DNA from: Chelatococcus composti
GTDB lineage: Bacteria > Pseudomonadota > Alphaproteobacteria > Rhizobiales > Beijerinckiaceae
Assembly: GCF_014201415.1 (NCBI RefSeq)
Contig: NZ_JACHEH010000008.1
Span: forward strand, 43,655 to 107,654
Length of the DNA: 64,000 nt
Direction of reading: 5' to 3'
A program made the translations under genes and the position numbers. This document shows, piece after piece, positions 36,388 through 43,800 of this stretch (position 1 is the first letter of the stretch; every line of letters begins with the position of its first letter). A model generated the notes under the pieces. It did no database searches and was not told where the DNA came from. It saw only the letters and a list, made by a program, of their open reading frames with translations.

Positions 36388-36837
36388 ATGGAGCCGTTGA
36401 AGCTCGTCGCGCTCGATGGGCAGGATCTTGCAGTCCTCTCGGCCCATGTGCAGGACGCCGTCGTGCGCGTGCGCGATCTCGTCTATCTGCCGCGTGAGCG
36501 GCGCTTCGCCCTGGAGCTCAGGCGTTACGACTGGCAGGCGCCTCCCGACGTGCCGCCACGCCGGCGTCTTGCGGCCCTGCATTTCGAGCGGGTGATGGCC
36601 GCCCGCACCCGGGCCGTCAGACCGGGCGATCCCGATGCCGTGCTCAGCCTGCTGGCCGCCACCTTCGAGGAGCGGGATGCGCCCGGTGGCACGGTCACGC
36701 TGCACTTTTCCGGCGGCGCCGCCATTGCGCTCGACGTCGAGTGCATCGAGGCGCAGCTCAAGGATCTGGGACCGGCCTGGGAGGCCATCAGCCGACCCTA
36801 CCATCCCCTCGACGACGAAGACGAAAGGCAGGCCTGA
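36388..36837 (+). CDS. DUF2948 family protein
   Basis: This 149-residue protein of unknown role is typical of the alphaproteobacterial hisD neighbourhood. Blocks LVALDGQDLAVLSAHVQDAVVRVRDLVYLPRERRFALELRRYDW and the C-terminal IALDVECIEAQLKDLGPAW match DUF2948. A 15-base tandem duplication (36,373-36,402) has doubled the start region so that GTG at 36373 and ATG at 36388 both begin EPLK. The ATG has GGAG ahead of it and is preferred. The stop is 2 bases before hisD. Confidence 0.85.
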   Translation: MEPLKLVALDGQDLAVLSAHVQDAVVRVRDLVYLPRERRFALELRRYDWQAPPDVPPRRRLAALHFERVMAARTRAVRPGDPDAVLSLLAATFEERDAPGGTVTLHFSGGAAIALDVECIEAQLKDLGPAWEAISRPYHPLDDEDERQA

Positions 36838-36839
36838 CG

Positions 36840-38132
36840 ATGGCGCTGAGGATCGATAGCCGCGCTCCCGATTTCGAGGAGGCCCTCGGGCGCCTGCTCG
36901 CGATGAAGCGCGAGGTCTCGCAGGACGTCGACGAGGCCGTGCGCGCCATCATTGCCGAGGTGGCGGAGCGCGGCGATGCCGCCGTCATCGACTACACGCG
37001 CCGTTTCGACGGCCTGGAGCTGACGCCCGAGACGCTGCGCGTCACGCCCGCCGAGATCGAGGAGGCGCTCGCCCGCTGCGACGCGAAGACGCTCGCCTCG
37101 CTCGAGACGGCCAAGGCTCGCATCGAGGCCTTCCACCGACGCCAGCGCCCCGAGGATGTTACCTTCACGGACGATCTCGGTGTCGGCCTCGGCTGGCGGT
37201 GGACGGCCATCGAGGCCGTCGGCCTCTACGTGCCGGGCGGCACGGCGAGCTATCCGTCCTCCGTGCTGATGAATGCCGTGCCGGCCAAGGTGGCCGGCGT
37301 GCCGCGCATCGTCATGGTGGTGCCGTCGCCGCGCGGCGAACTCAACCCCCTCGTGCTCGCGGCCGCGCATCTTGCCGGCGTCGACGAGATCTACCGCATC
37401 GGCGGGGCGCAGGCGGTTGCGGCGCTGGCCCTCGGCACGCAGACCATCGCGCCCGTGGCCAAGATCGTCGGGCCGGGCAATGCCTATGTGGCGGCGGCCA
37501 AGCGCCGCGTTTTCGGCACGGTCGGCATCGACATGATCGCGGGCCCCTCCGAGGTGCTCGTGCTGGCGGACAGCTCCGCCAACCCGGCCTGGATCGCAGC
37601 CGACCTTCTCGCCCAGGCCGAACACGACACCGCCGCCCAGTCGGTGCTCATCACCGACAATGCCGCGCTCGCCGACGCGGTCGAGCAGGCGGTGGAAGAC
37701 CAGCTCAAGACCCTGCCGCGCGCCGCCATCGCCGGCGCGAGCTGGCGCGACTTCGGCGCGGTGATCGTCGTCGGGCGTCTCGCGGAGGCGCTGCCCATCG
37801 TTGACCGTTTCGCCCCTGAGCATCTCGAGATCCTGGCCGAGGATGCCGACAGCCTGGCGGCGGGCGTGCGCAACGCCGGCGCCATCTTCCTCGGCGGCTA
37901 CACGCCGGAGGCTATCGGCGACTATGTCGGGGGCTCCAACCACGTGCTGCCGACGGCTCGCTCGGCCCGCTTCTCGTCCGGGCTGGGGGTGCTCGACTTC
38001 ATGAAGCGCACCTCCATCCTGCGCTGCGGCCCCGAAGGGTTGAGGGCGCTGGCGGACGCTGCGATCGCGCTTGGCGAGGCTGAGGGGCTCGACGCGCACG
38101 CCCGCTCGGTCGCGATCAGGCTCAACAGGTAG
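36840..38132 (+). CDS. hisD: Histidinol dehydrogenase
   Basis: HisD oxidises L-histidinol to L-histidine in two NAD+-dependent steps. The 430-residue length is normal. GLYVPGGTASYPSSVLMNAVPAKVAGV, KIVGPGNAYVAAAKRRVFGTVGIDMIAGPSEVLVLAD (zinc and NAD region), LLAQAEHDTAAQ and DRFAPEHLEI are all present. The ATG at 36840 follows the DUF2948 stop by two bases. It is the only histidine-pathway gene here, as is usual for this rhizobial cluster. Confidence 0.97.
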   Translation: MALRIDSRAPDFEEALGRLLAMKREVSQDVDEAVRAIIAEVAERGDAAVIDYTRRFDGLELTPETLRVTPAEIEEALARCDAKTLASLETAKARIEAFHRRQRPEDVTFTDDLGVGLGWRWTAIEAVGLYVPGGTASYPSSVLMNAVPAKVAGVPRIVMVVPSPRGELNPLVLAAAHLAGVDEIYRIGGAQAVAALALGTQTIAPVAKIVGPGNAYVAAAKRRVFGTVGIDMIAGPSEVLVLADSSANPAWIAADLLAQAEHDTAAQSVLITDNAALADAVEQAVEDQLKTLPRAAIAGASWRDFGAVIVVGRLAEALPIVDRFAPEHLEILAEDADSLAAGVRNAGAIFLGGYTPEAIGDYVGGSNHVLPTARSARFSSGLGVLDFMKRTSILRCGPEGLRALADAAIALGEAEGLDAHARSVAIRLNR

Positions 38133-38144
38133 CGGAGGGATCCC

Positions 38145-38633
38145 GTGAGCGCGGCCGACCCGACGAAGCGCTGCACGCTGACCGCCGTCACGCTCGACGA
38201 GGGGTCGCTCGGTCGCGGCAATCCCGATCAGGAGCATGAGCGCGCCACAGCCATCTGGGACATCCTGGAGCGCAACTATTTCGCCGTGCCGGGCCACGAC
38301 GGCGGGCCCTATGCGCTGCATGTTGCCCTGGTGGAGAAGAAGCTGGCGCTCGAGGTGCGCAACAGCGCCTCCGAGCCGGTGGTGACGCATTTTCTCTCGC
38401 TGACACCGTTCCGCCGCGTCATCAAGGACTACAGGCTCGTCTGCGAGAGCTACTACGCGGCCATCCGCTCGGCCTCGCCGGCGCAGATCGAAGCCATCGA
38501 CATGGGCCGGCGCGGGCTGCACGACGAGGCGGCGGAGCTGCTGCGGGAGCGCCTCGCCGGCAAGATCGAGGTGGATTTCGACACCGCGCGCCGGCTTTTC
38601 ACCCTCATCTTCGCGCTGCACTGGAAGGGCTAG
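38145..38633 (+). CDS. UPF0262 family protein
   Basis: The 162-residue conserved protein is found almost only in alphaproteobacteria and nearly always next to hisD. It starts with a GTG preceded by [33 protein letters not shown] and [51 protein letters not shown] are the family blocks. Biochemical role unknown. It ends 4 bases before the phosphatase gene. Confidence 0.88.
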   Translation: MSAADPTKRCTLTAVTLDEGSLGRGNPDQEHERATAIWDILERNYFAVPGHDGGPYALHVALVEKKLALEVRNSASEPVVTHFLSLTPFRRVIKDYRLVCESYYAAIRSASPAQIEAIDMGRRGLHDEAAELLRERLAGKIEVDFDTARRLFTLIFALHWKG

Positions 38634-38637
38634 GTGC

Positions 38638-39081
38638 ATGGCGCCCGAGGCCGGCGGCAAACGCGTGCAATCCGTCCTCTTCATGTGCGCGCACAATGCC
38701 GTGCGCTCGCCCATGGCCGAAGGCATCGCGCGGCACTATTTCGGCAGCTCGCTCTATGTCGCCTCGGCCGGCGTGCGCCCGGAGGAGCTCGATCCCTTTG
38801 CTGTGGCGGTGATGGAGGAGATCGGCATCGATGTGGCGGGGCACCGGCCGCAGACGCTGGAGGATCTGGAGGATGGCGGCTTCGACCTCATCGTCACCCT
38901 GTCGCCCGAGGCGCACCATCGCGCCCTGGAGCTGACGCGCACGCTGGCGGTGGAGGTGGAATACTGGCCGACGATCGACGCGACCGTCGTGCACGGCGCG
39001 CGGGAGCAGCGTCTCGCAGCCTATCGCAGCGTCCGCGACAGCCTCCTCGAGCGCATCAGGCAGCGTTTCGCCTGCCGCTGA
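38638..39081 (+). CDS. Low-molecular-weight protein-tyrosine phosphatase / arsenate-reductase-like protein
   Basis: The 147-residue protein has the CX5R(S) loop CAHNAVRS (C17 to R23, S24) at the N-terminus, and a late Asp in WPTIDATV. This is the LMW-PTP fold shared with ArsC of the thioredoxin-linked type. Arsenate reductases need extra cysteines, and only one other (near the C-terminus, C146) is present, so a phosphatase role is more likely. It is the last gene of the hisD cluster, which ends here at a terminator. Confidence 0.83.
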   Translation: MAPEAGGKRVQSVLFMCAHNAVRSPMAEGIARHYFGSSLYVASAGVRPEELDPFAVAVMEEIGIDVAGHRPQTLEDLEDGGFDLIVTLSPEAHHRALELTRTLAVEVEYWPTIDATVVHGAREQRLAAYRSVRDSLLERIRQRFACR

Positions 39082-39094
39082 GCCCCCAAACGAA

Positions 39095-39118
39095 AGGGCC
39101 GGCGTTTCCGCCGGCCCT
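39095..39118. terminator. Bidirectional terminator between the hisD cluster and terC
   Basis: A perfect ten-base-pair stem (AGGGCCGGCG / CGCCGGCCCT) with a four-base TTTC loop lies between two converging genes, 14 bases after the phosphatase stop and 23 before the terC stop. Both flanks are A/T-leaning. Confidence 0.75.
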
Positions 39119-39140
39119 CATTACAGCGATGTCCCCCGCG

Positions 39141-39821
39141 TCAGCGCGCCGCGGGCTTCCGGTTGAGGCGCGTCACCATCAGGCCGAGGGCGACGACGAC
39201 GGCGGCGCCGATCACGGCCGCGGCGTAATGCATCGTCTTGGTGACGCCGCCGAGCTGCTCGGCGACCCACGGATCGGCCACCAGCATCTCGCCTGCAATC
39301 CAGCCCAGGAGCGCCGCGCCGGCCCAGACGAAGATCGGGAAGCGCTCGATGAGGGCCATGATCAGCGTGGAGCCGATGACGATGAGCGGAATGGATACAA
39401 GAATGCCGAAAACGAAGAGCCAGACGTTGCCGTGCGAGGCGGCGGAAATGGCAAGCACGTTATCGAGGCTCATCACCGCATCTGCGATGGCGATGGTGCG
39501 TACCGCTCCCCAGAGGCTGGTGCTCTCCTTCACCTCATGATCGTCGTCATCGCCCTGGATGAGCTTGAGCGCGATCCACAGCAGCAGCAGGCCGCCGACG
39601 ACCTTGAGGAAAGGCAGGGCGAGAAGCTGCGAGATGATGAAGGCAAAGATGATGCGCAGCACGATCGCCGTGCCCGCACCCAGAACGACGCCGAGTCGCC
39701 GCTGATTGTCGGGGAGGGACCGGCAGGCGAGCGCGATCACGACCGCATTGTCACCGGACAGGAGAATGTCGATCCAGATGATCTGGACGATCGCGATCAG
39801 GGTCTGTGTGTCTAGGGCCAT
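39141..39821 (-). CDS. TerC family integral membrane protein (YjbE type)
   Basis: The 226-residue inner-membrane protein has seven predicted segments and the TerC acidic motifs LLSGDNAVVIALACRSLP near residue 23 and IADAVMSLDNVLAISAA near 120, whose aspartates are thought to handle metal ions. Relatives (Alx, YceF, MeeY) export manganese, often cotranslocated to metallated exoenzymes. The gene has no purine-rich ribosome site. Its start is two bases after the 3' arm of a structured leader (39,824-39,926), so translation is probably controlled by RNA folding. Confidence 0.9.
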   Translation of the reverse strand: MALDTQTLIAIVQIIWIDILLSGDNAVVIALACRSLPDNQRRLGVVLGAGTAIVLRIIFAFIISQLLALPFLKVVGGLLLLWIALKLIQGDDDDHEVKESTSLWGAVRTIAIADAVMSLDNVLAISAASHGNVWLFVFGILVSIPLIVIGSTLIMALIERFPIFVWAGAALLGWIAGEMLVADPWVAEQLGGVTKTMHYAAAVIGAAVVVALGLMVTRLNRKPAAR

Positions 39822-39823
39822 AA

Positions 39824-39926
39824 CGCTAAGAGCTCATGGGTCGGAAGGAGCGCCGGCGGCGCCCCGGAAGTGGACATCTGCCGCCGCCAGATTGCGTCGG
39901 CCCGCTGTCGGGGCCTTCTCTTAGCG
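39824..39926 (-). ncRNA. Structured leader RNA upstream of terC (candidate terC-motif riboregulator)
   Basis: On the minus strand a perfect nine-base helix CGCTAAGAG / CTCTTAGCG encloses about 85 bases. Inside are three further hairpins: GGCCC/GGGCC, ATCTG/CAGAT (seven-base loop) and GGGGCGCC/GGCGCTCC (one G-U pair, three-base loop). The 3' arm of the closing helix ends two bases before the terC ATG and would cover the initiation region. A 'terC' RNA motif has been reported by comparative genomics in Alphaproteobacteria upstream of such genes. I cannot confirm that this is a member. It does not show the GGGGAGU core of the yybP-ykoY manganese riboswitch. Confidence 0.65.
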
Positions 39927-40016
39927 CGCGTATGCCGTACGATCGTCGTCAAGTTATTTCATAATCCACGGACATAATCGCTATAATGCGACACCCGTCC
40001 GGGGCCGATGGTCGCA

Positions 40017-40038
40017 GGCCGGATCGGCCGATCCGGCC
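40017..40038. repeat. Perfect 22-base palindrome upstream of the lysR-type gene
   Basis: The sequence is an exact self-complement built from GGCCGGATCGG and its reverse complement. Outer arms CCCGTCC (39,994-40,000) and GGACGGG (40,041-40,047) extend the symmetry. It lies about 60 bases before the LysR start and may be a structured 5' leader, a terminator for upstream transcription or an operator. Confidence 0.6.
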
Positions 40039-40096
40039 GTGGACGGGCGATCGGGGCTCGGGAACGCCGCCCGGCGGCGGAGGGATGGGGAGCTGC

Positions 40097-41074
40097 ATGG
40101 ACCTGCGCCAGCTCAAGTGTTTCGTGGCCGTCGCCGAGGAGCTGCATTTCGGCAAGGCGGCGGAGCGCATGGGCCTCGCCCCGCCGGCGCTGTCACGGCA
40201 GGTGAGGGCGCTGGAGGAGGAGCTGGGCGCCAGCCTGCTGGCCCGCACGACGCGCAGCGTCAACCTGACGCGCGCCGGGCTCCTGCTGCTCGACGAGGCC
40301 AAGGCGATCCTCGCCCGCGCTGACCATGCAGCGCGCCATGTGCGCGAGGCGGCAAGCTCCACCAGCAAGGTGCTGCGTATCGGGGCCATCGACGGCGCGT
40401 CGGCGAGCTTCCTGCCGCAGATCCTGACGGAGTTCCGCCAGCGCTATCCGGGCTCGCATATCCAGTTCACCGAGGCGATGACCGCGCCGCAGCTGCAGAT
40501 GCTGGACGCCGGCAAACTCGACCTGTGTCTCGTGCGTCCGCCGCGGCGGCAGGTGGACTGCGCCTTCGAGATCCTGCGGGTCGAGATGCCGCTGGTCGTC
40601 ATGCCGGAGACGCATCCGCTCGCGCGGGGCGATGCCGTCACGATGCGTGATCTCGTGGGCGAGCCCTTCATCGTGCCCTCGCGGCGCGTGCGCCCCTATG
40701 CGTATGACCTCGTCATGACCTATTTCGACAGCGTCGGCACGGTGCCCAACGTGGTGCAGGAGGTCACGGAGAAGCCGGCCATGTTCGCCGCAGTGGCCGC
40801 GGGCATCGGTCTCGCGCTCGCGCCGGACTGGACGGCGGCCATGTCCTGGCCGGGCGTGACGACGCGCCGCCTCAAGGGTCTGCTGCTGGACCCGCCGCCT
40901 GACGGAGCCCTCGTCGGCGTCGCCTGGCGGCCGCATCAGCGGCTGGCGGCGCGCGATGCCTTTCTCAGCTTGCTGCGCGAGCGCGTGAGCCTGACGAGCG
41001 ACGACCGGGCCATCACCTTCCGCCACCTGCCGCGGGTGAGGCGCCGGGCAAGGCGCGCTGCAACGGCGGGATGA
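40097..41074 (+). CDS. LysR-family transcriptional regulator
   Basis: The 325-residue protein has an N-terminal LysR winged helix (MDLRQLKCFVAVAEELHFGKAAERMGLAPPALSRQVRALEEELGASLLART) and a type-2 periplasmic-binding-like effector domain from about residue 90. The ATG at 40097, with GGGGAG ahead, is preferred to upstream in-frame starts. Its divergent neighbour is terC (275 bases away), and no obvious target enzyme gene follows, so its regulon is unclear. The C-terminus is rich in arginine. Confidence 0.9.
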   Translation: MDLRQLKCFVAVAEELHFGKAAERMGLAPPALSRQVRALEEELGASLLARTTRSVNLTRAGLLLLDEAKAILARADHAARHVREAASSTSKVLRIGAIDGASASFLPQILTEFRQRYPGSHIQFTEAMTAPQLQMLDAGKLDLCLVRPPRRQVDCAFEILRVEMPLVVMPETHPLARGDAVTMRDLVGEPFIVPSRRVRPYAYDLVMTYFDSVGTVPNVVQEVTEKPAMFAAVAAGIGLALAPDWTAAMSWPGVTTRRLKGLLLDPPPDGALVGVAWRPHQRLAARDAFLSLLRERVSLTSDDRAITFRHLPRVRRRARRAATAG

Positions 41075-41422
41075 GCGAGCAGGCCGGTTGCGGGGCCTGC
41101 CTTCGTTTCGACTGAAATTTCACACAGGATGGAACTCCATTAGGAGTTGCACGTTGTGCTCCTCGCGGGGACGCACACGCGCGCTGCGGCCGGTTGCATT
41201 GCCATCGTTAGTATACGATTAGTTGTTCTAATGATGAGCAATAGATAACATAGGCATATATTCGGCTGTTGCATGAAAGTCGCATGCATTGGCGCTCGCG
41301 ATGCTGGGTCGATGTACCGCTTGACTCCTTTTGTCAGCTTCACGAGTTTAGTTTTGGCGTGAGACAGTGGTCCGTTCGGGCCAGCACGACAGGACCAGGT
41401 TTCGTTCAACGAGGTGCCTCAG
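41075..41422. promoter_or_regulatory. Upstream region of the outer-membrane protein gene
   Basis: These 348 bases carry no gene. The middle (41,190-41,280) is AT-rich and holds two adjoining inverted repeats: ATCGT-n6-ACGAT at 41,204-41,219 and ATTAG-n5-CTAAT at 41,218-41,232. They could be regulator sites for the porin gene downstream or for the end of the lysR gene. The AT-rich part is the likely promoter. Confidence 0.4.
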
Positions 41423-42202
41423 ATGAAGAATCTCCTGCGACTATCGGCGGCAGCGACGGCTTTGGCTCTCTCCGGAGCTGTGGCCCTTGCGGCCGATCTT
41501 CCGTCCCGGACGTACACACCGCCGGCCGAACCCCTGCCGCCGGTCTTCACGTGGACGGGCTTCTATGTCGGTGTGAACGCCGGCTACGGCTTCTCCGACT
41601 CGGGTAACGCGCGCTACCAGGGCGACGCGCTCTATCTTGATGCGGTGGGCGCGGGCCTTGCCCCGGGCAGCCTTTCGCTGAAGTCGGAAGGGTTCCTGGG
41701 CGGTGCCCAGGTCGGCTACAATTATCAGTTCGGGTCGGTCGTGGTCGGTCTTGAGGCCGATATCCAGTATACCGACATGAGCGACACCGGCACCTCCTTT
41801 GCCACGGACAGCTTTGCCGAGGGCAAGAAGGAGCTTGAGTGGTTCGGTACGGTGCGCGCCCGGCTCGGCTTCGCCGCGATGGATCGCCTGCTGATCTTCG
41901 CCACCGGCGGTCTGATCTACGGCGACACCAAGCTGACGCACAGCATCTTCGACACTACCGGCGCCCTGCTTGCCGTCGGCAGCAAGTCCGACACGCAGGC
42001 CGGCTGGACGGTCGGTGGCGGCCTCGAGTACGCCTTCACCAACAACCTGACGGCAAAGGCCGAGTATCTCTACTACGACTTCGGCGACACGACGGCGATT
42101 GCGCCGAGTGTGATCGATCCGTCGAGCGTTGCCGTTCTCAAGGCCAAGAACCGCGGCAGCATCGTGCGCGTCGGCGTCAACTACAAGTTCGACACGTTCT
42201 GA
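41423..42202 (+). CDS. Outer membrane beta-barrel protein (Omp25/Omp31-like)
   Basis: The 259-residue protein has a signal peptide (MKNLLRLSAAATALALSGAVALAAD), followed by LPPVFTWTGFYVGVNAGYGFSDSG, the usual opening of rhizobial eight-stranded outer-membrane proteins. Alternating aromatic/hydrophobic strands (VGYNYQFGSVVVGLEADIQY, WFGTVRARLGF, LTAKAEYLYYDFG) lead to a C-terminal strand VRVGVNYKFDTF ending in phenylalanine, the assembly signal. GAGG precedes the ATG; a GTG three codons upstream is less likely. It probably links outer membrane and cell envelope. A strong terminator follows. Confidence 0.92.
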   Translation: MKNLLRLSAAATALALSGAVALAADLPSRTYTPPAEPLPPVFTWTGFYVGVNAGYGFSDSGNARYQGDALYLDAVGAGLAPGSLSLKSEGFLGGAQVGYNYQFGSVVVGLEADIQYTDMSDTGTSFATDSFAEGKKELEWFGTVRARLGFAAMDRLLIFATGGLIYGDTKLTHSIFDTTGALLAVGSKSDTQAGWTVGGGLEYAFTNNLTAKAEYLYYDFGDTTAIAPSVIDPSSVAVLKAKNRGSIVRVGVNYKFDTF

Positions 42203-42233
42203 GCTCCTCCGACAGAACGGCGAACGACCCAGC

Positions 42234-42260
42234 AACGCCCGGCTTCCCCAGCCGGGCGTT
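42234..42260 (+). terminator. Rho-independent terminator of the outer-membrane protein gene
   Basis: An eleven-base-pair stem (AACGCCCGGCT / AGCCGGGCGTT) with loop TCCCC is followed by GTTCTTT. A second, imperfect hairpin at about 42,287-42,314 would serve the converging small gene. Confidence 0.88.
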
Positions 42261-42355
42261 GTTCTTTGCCGGGCAGGAACGGAGAAGCCCGACATCCGAA
42301 AGATGCCGGGCTTCCTGCAAGGGGCGTCATGCGCCCATCTGTCCGGGTGCCAAGA

Positions 42356-42577
42356 TCACTGGCGGCGCAGCTCCCACAGCGCGGCGATCTCGCTCGGCCG
42401 CAGCTTGCGTCCGCTCGCCGTATCCGCCCAGGCGAGCTCGCGGTTGCCGGGGTTCTGCGTCATGGCGAAGGCGACCGCATCCTCCAGCGAGGGGAAGTCG
42501 ATGACATGGTCGGGGTCCGTCAGGTGCGGGCTCGAGCGATAGTGGAGCCGCGCCGCGTCCTGCATGTTCGCTTGCAT
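42356..42577 (-). CDS. Small hypothetical protein
   Basis: The 73-residue product (MQANMQDAARLHYRSSPHLTDPDHVIDFPSLEDAVAFAMTQNPGNRELAWADTASGRKLRPSEIAALWELRRQ) is not one I can assign. It is soluble with no motif visible. The ribosome site AGGAGGATAGCG before the ATG is nearly ideal and supports it as a real gene. It is monocistronic, converging on the outer-membrane protein gene. Confidence 0.65.
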   Translation of the reverse strand: MQANMQDAARLHYRSSPHLTDPDHVIDFPSLEDAVAFAMTQNPGNRELAWADTASGRKLRPSEIAALWELRRQ

Positions 42578-42795
42578 CGCTATCCTCCTGTCGGTTGAGG
42601 GAAGCTCCGTATCCTATGCCAAAAAGGGGCAGCCCGCTTGCTGCCGCAGCAAGGCGGGCCAGTCATGGGAATCAGATGGGGGCGCTGTGGTTCCGTCGCA
42701 ACGGCCAGGCCTGCCCAAAAGGGCGGCACAGCCTGCGGCAATTCGGGCGTTGCGAAGCGCCGGGACAGTCATTAAGTTATTGAAAGACAACAAAA

Positions 42796-42812
42796 TTTTG
42801 AATCATTCCAAA
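42796..42812. promoter_or_regulatory. Iron control element (Irr box) upstream of the ferredoxin gene
   Basis: TTTTGAATCATTCCAAA fits the ICE pattern TTT-n-GAA-nnn-TTC-n-AAA at every fixed position. It lies 9 bases before the ferredoxin start. Irr is known in Rhizobiales to repress or activate iron-storage and heme genes through such sites. Confidence 0.7.
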
Positions 42813-42821
42813 CTGGGTCCG

Positions 42822-43154
42822 ATGATCGTCTGCTCCTGTAACGTCCTCACCGACAAGCAGATCCTCGCGACGTTGCAGAGCGAGACCCCCGGGGCCCCGC
42901 GCTCGCCGGCACAGGCCTATCGTTGCCTCGGCTGCAATCCCGAATGCGGACGCTGCCTCGTCACCGTGCGCCGCCTCCTGCAGGCGGCGCGCATGGACGC
43001 CTGCAACGTCGGCTGTCCCGGCTGCCCCGGCGCCGCCGAGCACGAAGCCCATGTCCCCGCCGGCAACAATGTCGTGCCGTTTGACAAACGCCCGCGTCCC
43101 GAGGCGCCCGCCGAGCAGCCGGCCGAGGCCCTGCCCCTCATTGCCGCGGAATAG
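42822..43154 (+). CDS. bfd: Bacterioferritin-associated ferredoxin-like [2Fe-2S] protein with Cys-rich extension
   Basis: The 110-residue protein has a BFD-like [2Fe-2S] domain: MIVCSCNVLTDKQI (C-x-C) and CLGCNPECGRCLVTVRRLL supplying the remaining ligands. Bfd gives electrons to bacterioferritin to release stored iron. About 45 residues follow that ordinary Bfd (64 residues) lacks, including DACNVGCPGCPG with three more cysteines, then a Pro/Glu-rich tail. The frame is open upstream, but the ATG at 42822 starts the conserved domain. It lies 112 bases before bfr, each with its own iron-box-like site. Confidence 0.83.
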   Translation: MIVCSCNVLTDKQILATLQSETPGAPRSPAQAYRCLGCNPECGRCLVTVRRLLQAARMDACNVGCPGCPGAAEHEAHVPAGNNVVPFDKRPRPEAPAEQPAEALPLIAAE

Positions 43155-43220
43155 CCGCGCCTGTCGCAAGCGGAAATGCGCCGAAGGCGAGACCGGGCCC
43201 TTGATGTGCCCGGGCATTAA

Positions 43221-43237
43221 TTTATAATGATTCTAAG
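43221..43237. promoter_or_regulatory. Iron control element-like site upstream of bfr
   Basis: TTTATAATGATTCTAAG matches the ICE pattern TTTAGAA-nnn-TTCTAAA at 12 of 14 fixed positions. It lies 29 bases before the bacterioferritin ATG, where Irr binding would overlap the promoter. Confidence 0.6.
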
Positions 43238-43266
43238 TTGTGGTTTCCAAACTGTGGAGTGGAGCG

Positions 43267-43746
43267 ATGAAGGGTGACGCCAAGGTCATCGAGTATCTCA
43301 ACCGCGGTCTGCGCAGCGAGCTGACGGCGGTGAACCAATACTGGCTCCACTACCGTATGCTGGACAACTGGGGCCTCAAGGACCTCGCCAAGAAGTGGCG
43401 GGAGGAATCCATTGAGGAGATGCACCACGCCGACAGGTTCATCGACCGCATCCTCTTCCTCGAGGGCCATCCGAATCTTCAGGTGCTCGACCCGCTGCGC
43501 ATCGGCCAGTCCGTCAAGGAGGTGGTGGAGTGCGACCTCGCCGCCGAGCACGAGGCGCGGGCCCTTTATCAGGAGGCGGCCGCCTACTGCCACTCGGTCA
43601 AGGATTATCCCTCGAAGGATCTGTTCGAGGAACTGATGGCCGATGAGGAGGGGCACATCGACTTCCTCGAGACGCAGCTCGATCTCATCGACAAGCTCGG
43701 CGAACAGCTCTACAGCCAGCACCACATCGGCAAGCTGGACGACTGA
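43267..43746 (+). CDS. bfr: Bacterioferritin
   Basis: The 159-residue heme-binding ferritin oxidises and stores iron in a 24-subunit shell. By alignment to E. coli numbering, all ferroxidase ligands are present: E18, E51, H54, E94, E127 and H130. The heme-binding M52 is also present ([10 protein letters not shown]). Length is normal. The ATG follows GGAG. The associated ferredoxin gene lies just upstream. Confidence 0.97.
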   Translation: MKGDAKVIEYLNRGLRSELTAVNQYWLHYRMLDNWGLKDLAKKWREESIEEMHHADRFIDRILFLEGHPNLQVLDPLRIGQSVKEVVECDLAAEHEARALYQEAAAYCHSVKDYPSKDLFEELMADEEGHIDFLETQLDLIDKLGEQLYSQHHIGKLDD

Positions 43747-43769
43747 TCTGGCCCCTCGGGCGCCTTCCG

Positions 43770-43792
43770 GGCCGCCGGCAGCGCCGGCGGCC
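43770..43792. terminator. Terminator between converging bfr and acyltransferase genes
   Basis: A perfect ten-base-pair stem (GGCCGCCGGC / GCCGGCGGCC) with a three-base loop is followed on the plus strand by TTGCCGTTT. It occupies most of the 54-base gap between two stops. Confidence 0.75.
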
Positions 43793-43800
43793 TTGCCGTT

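Noticed and set aside
38638..39081. Calling the CX5R protein an arsenate reductase
   Set aside because: The extra redox cysteines expected for thioredoxin-coupled ArsC are not in place, and no ars genes are nearby.
39824..39926. Assignment of the terC leader as a yybP-ykoY manganese riboswitch
   Set aside because: The conserved GGGGAGU-type core of that class is not seen, so only a generic structured leader is claimed.
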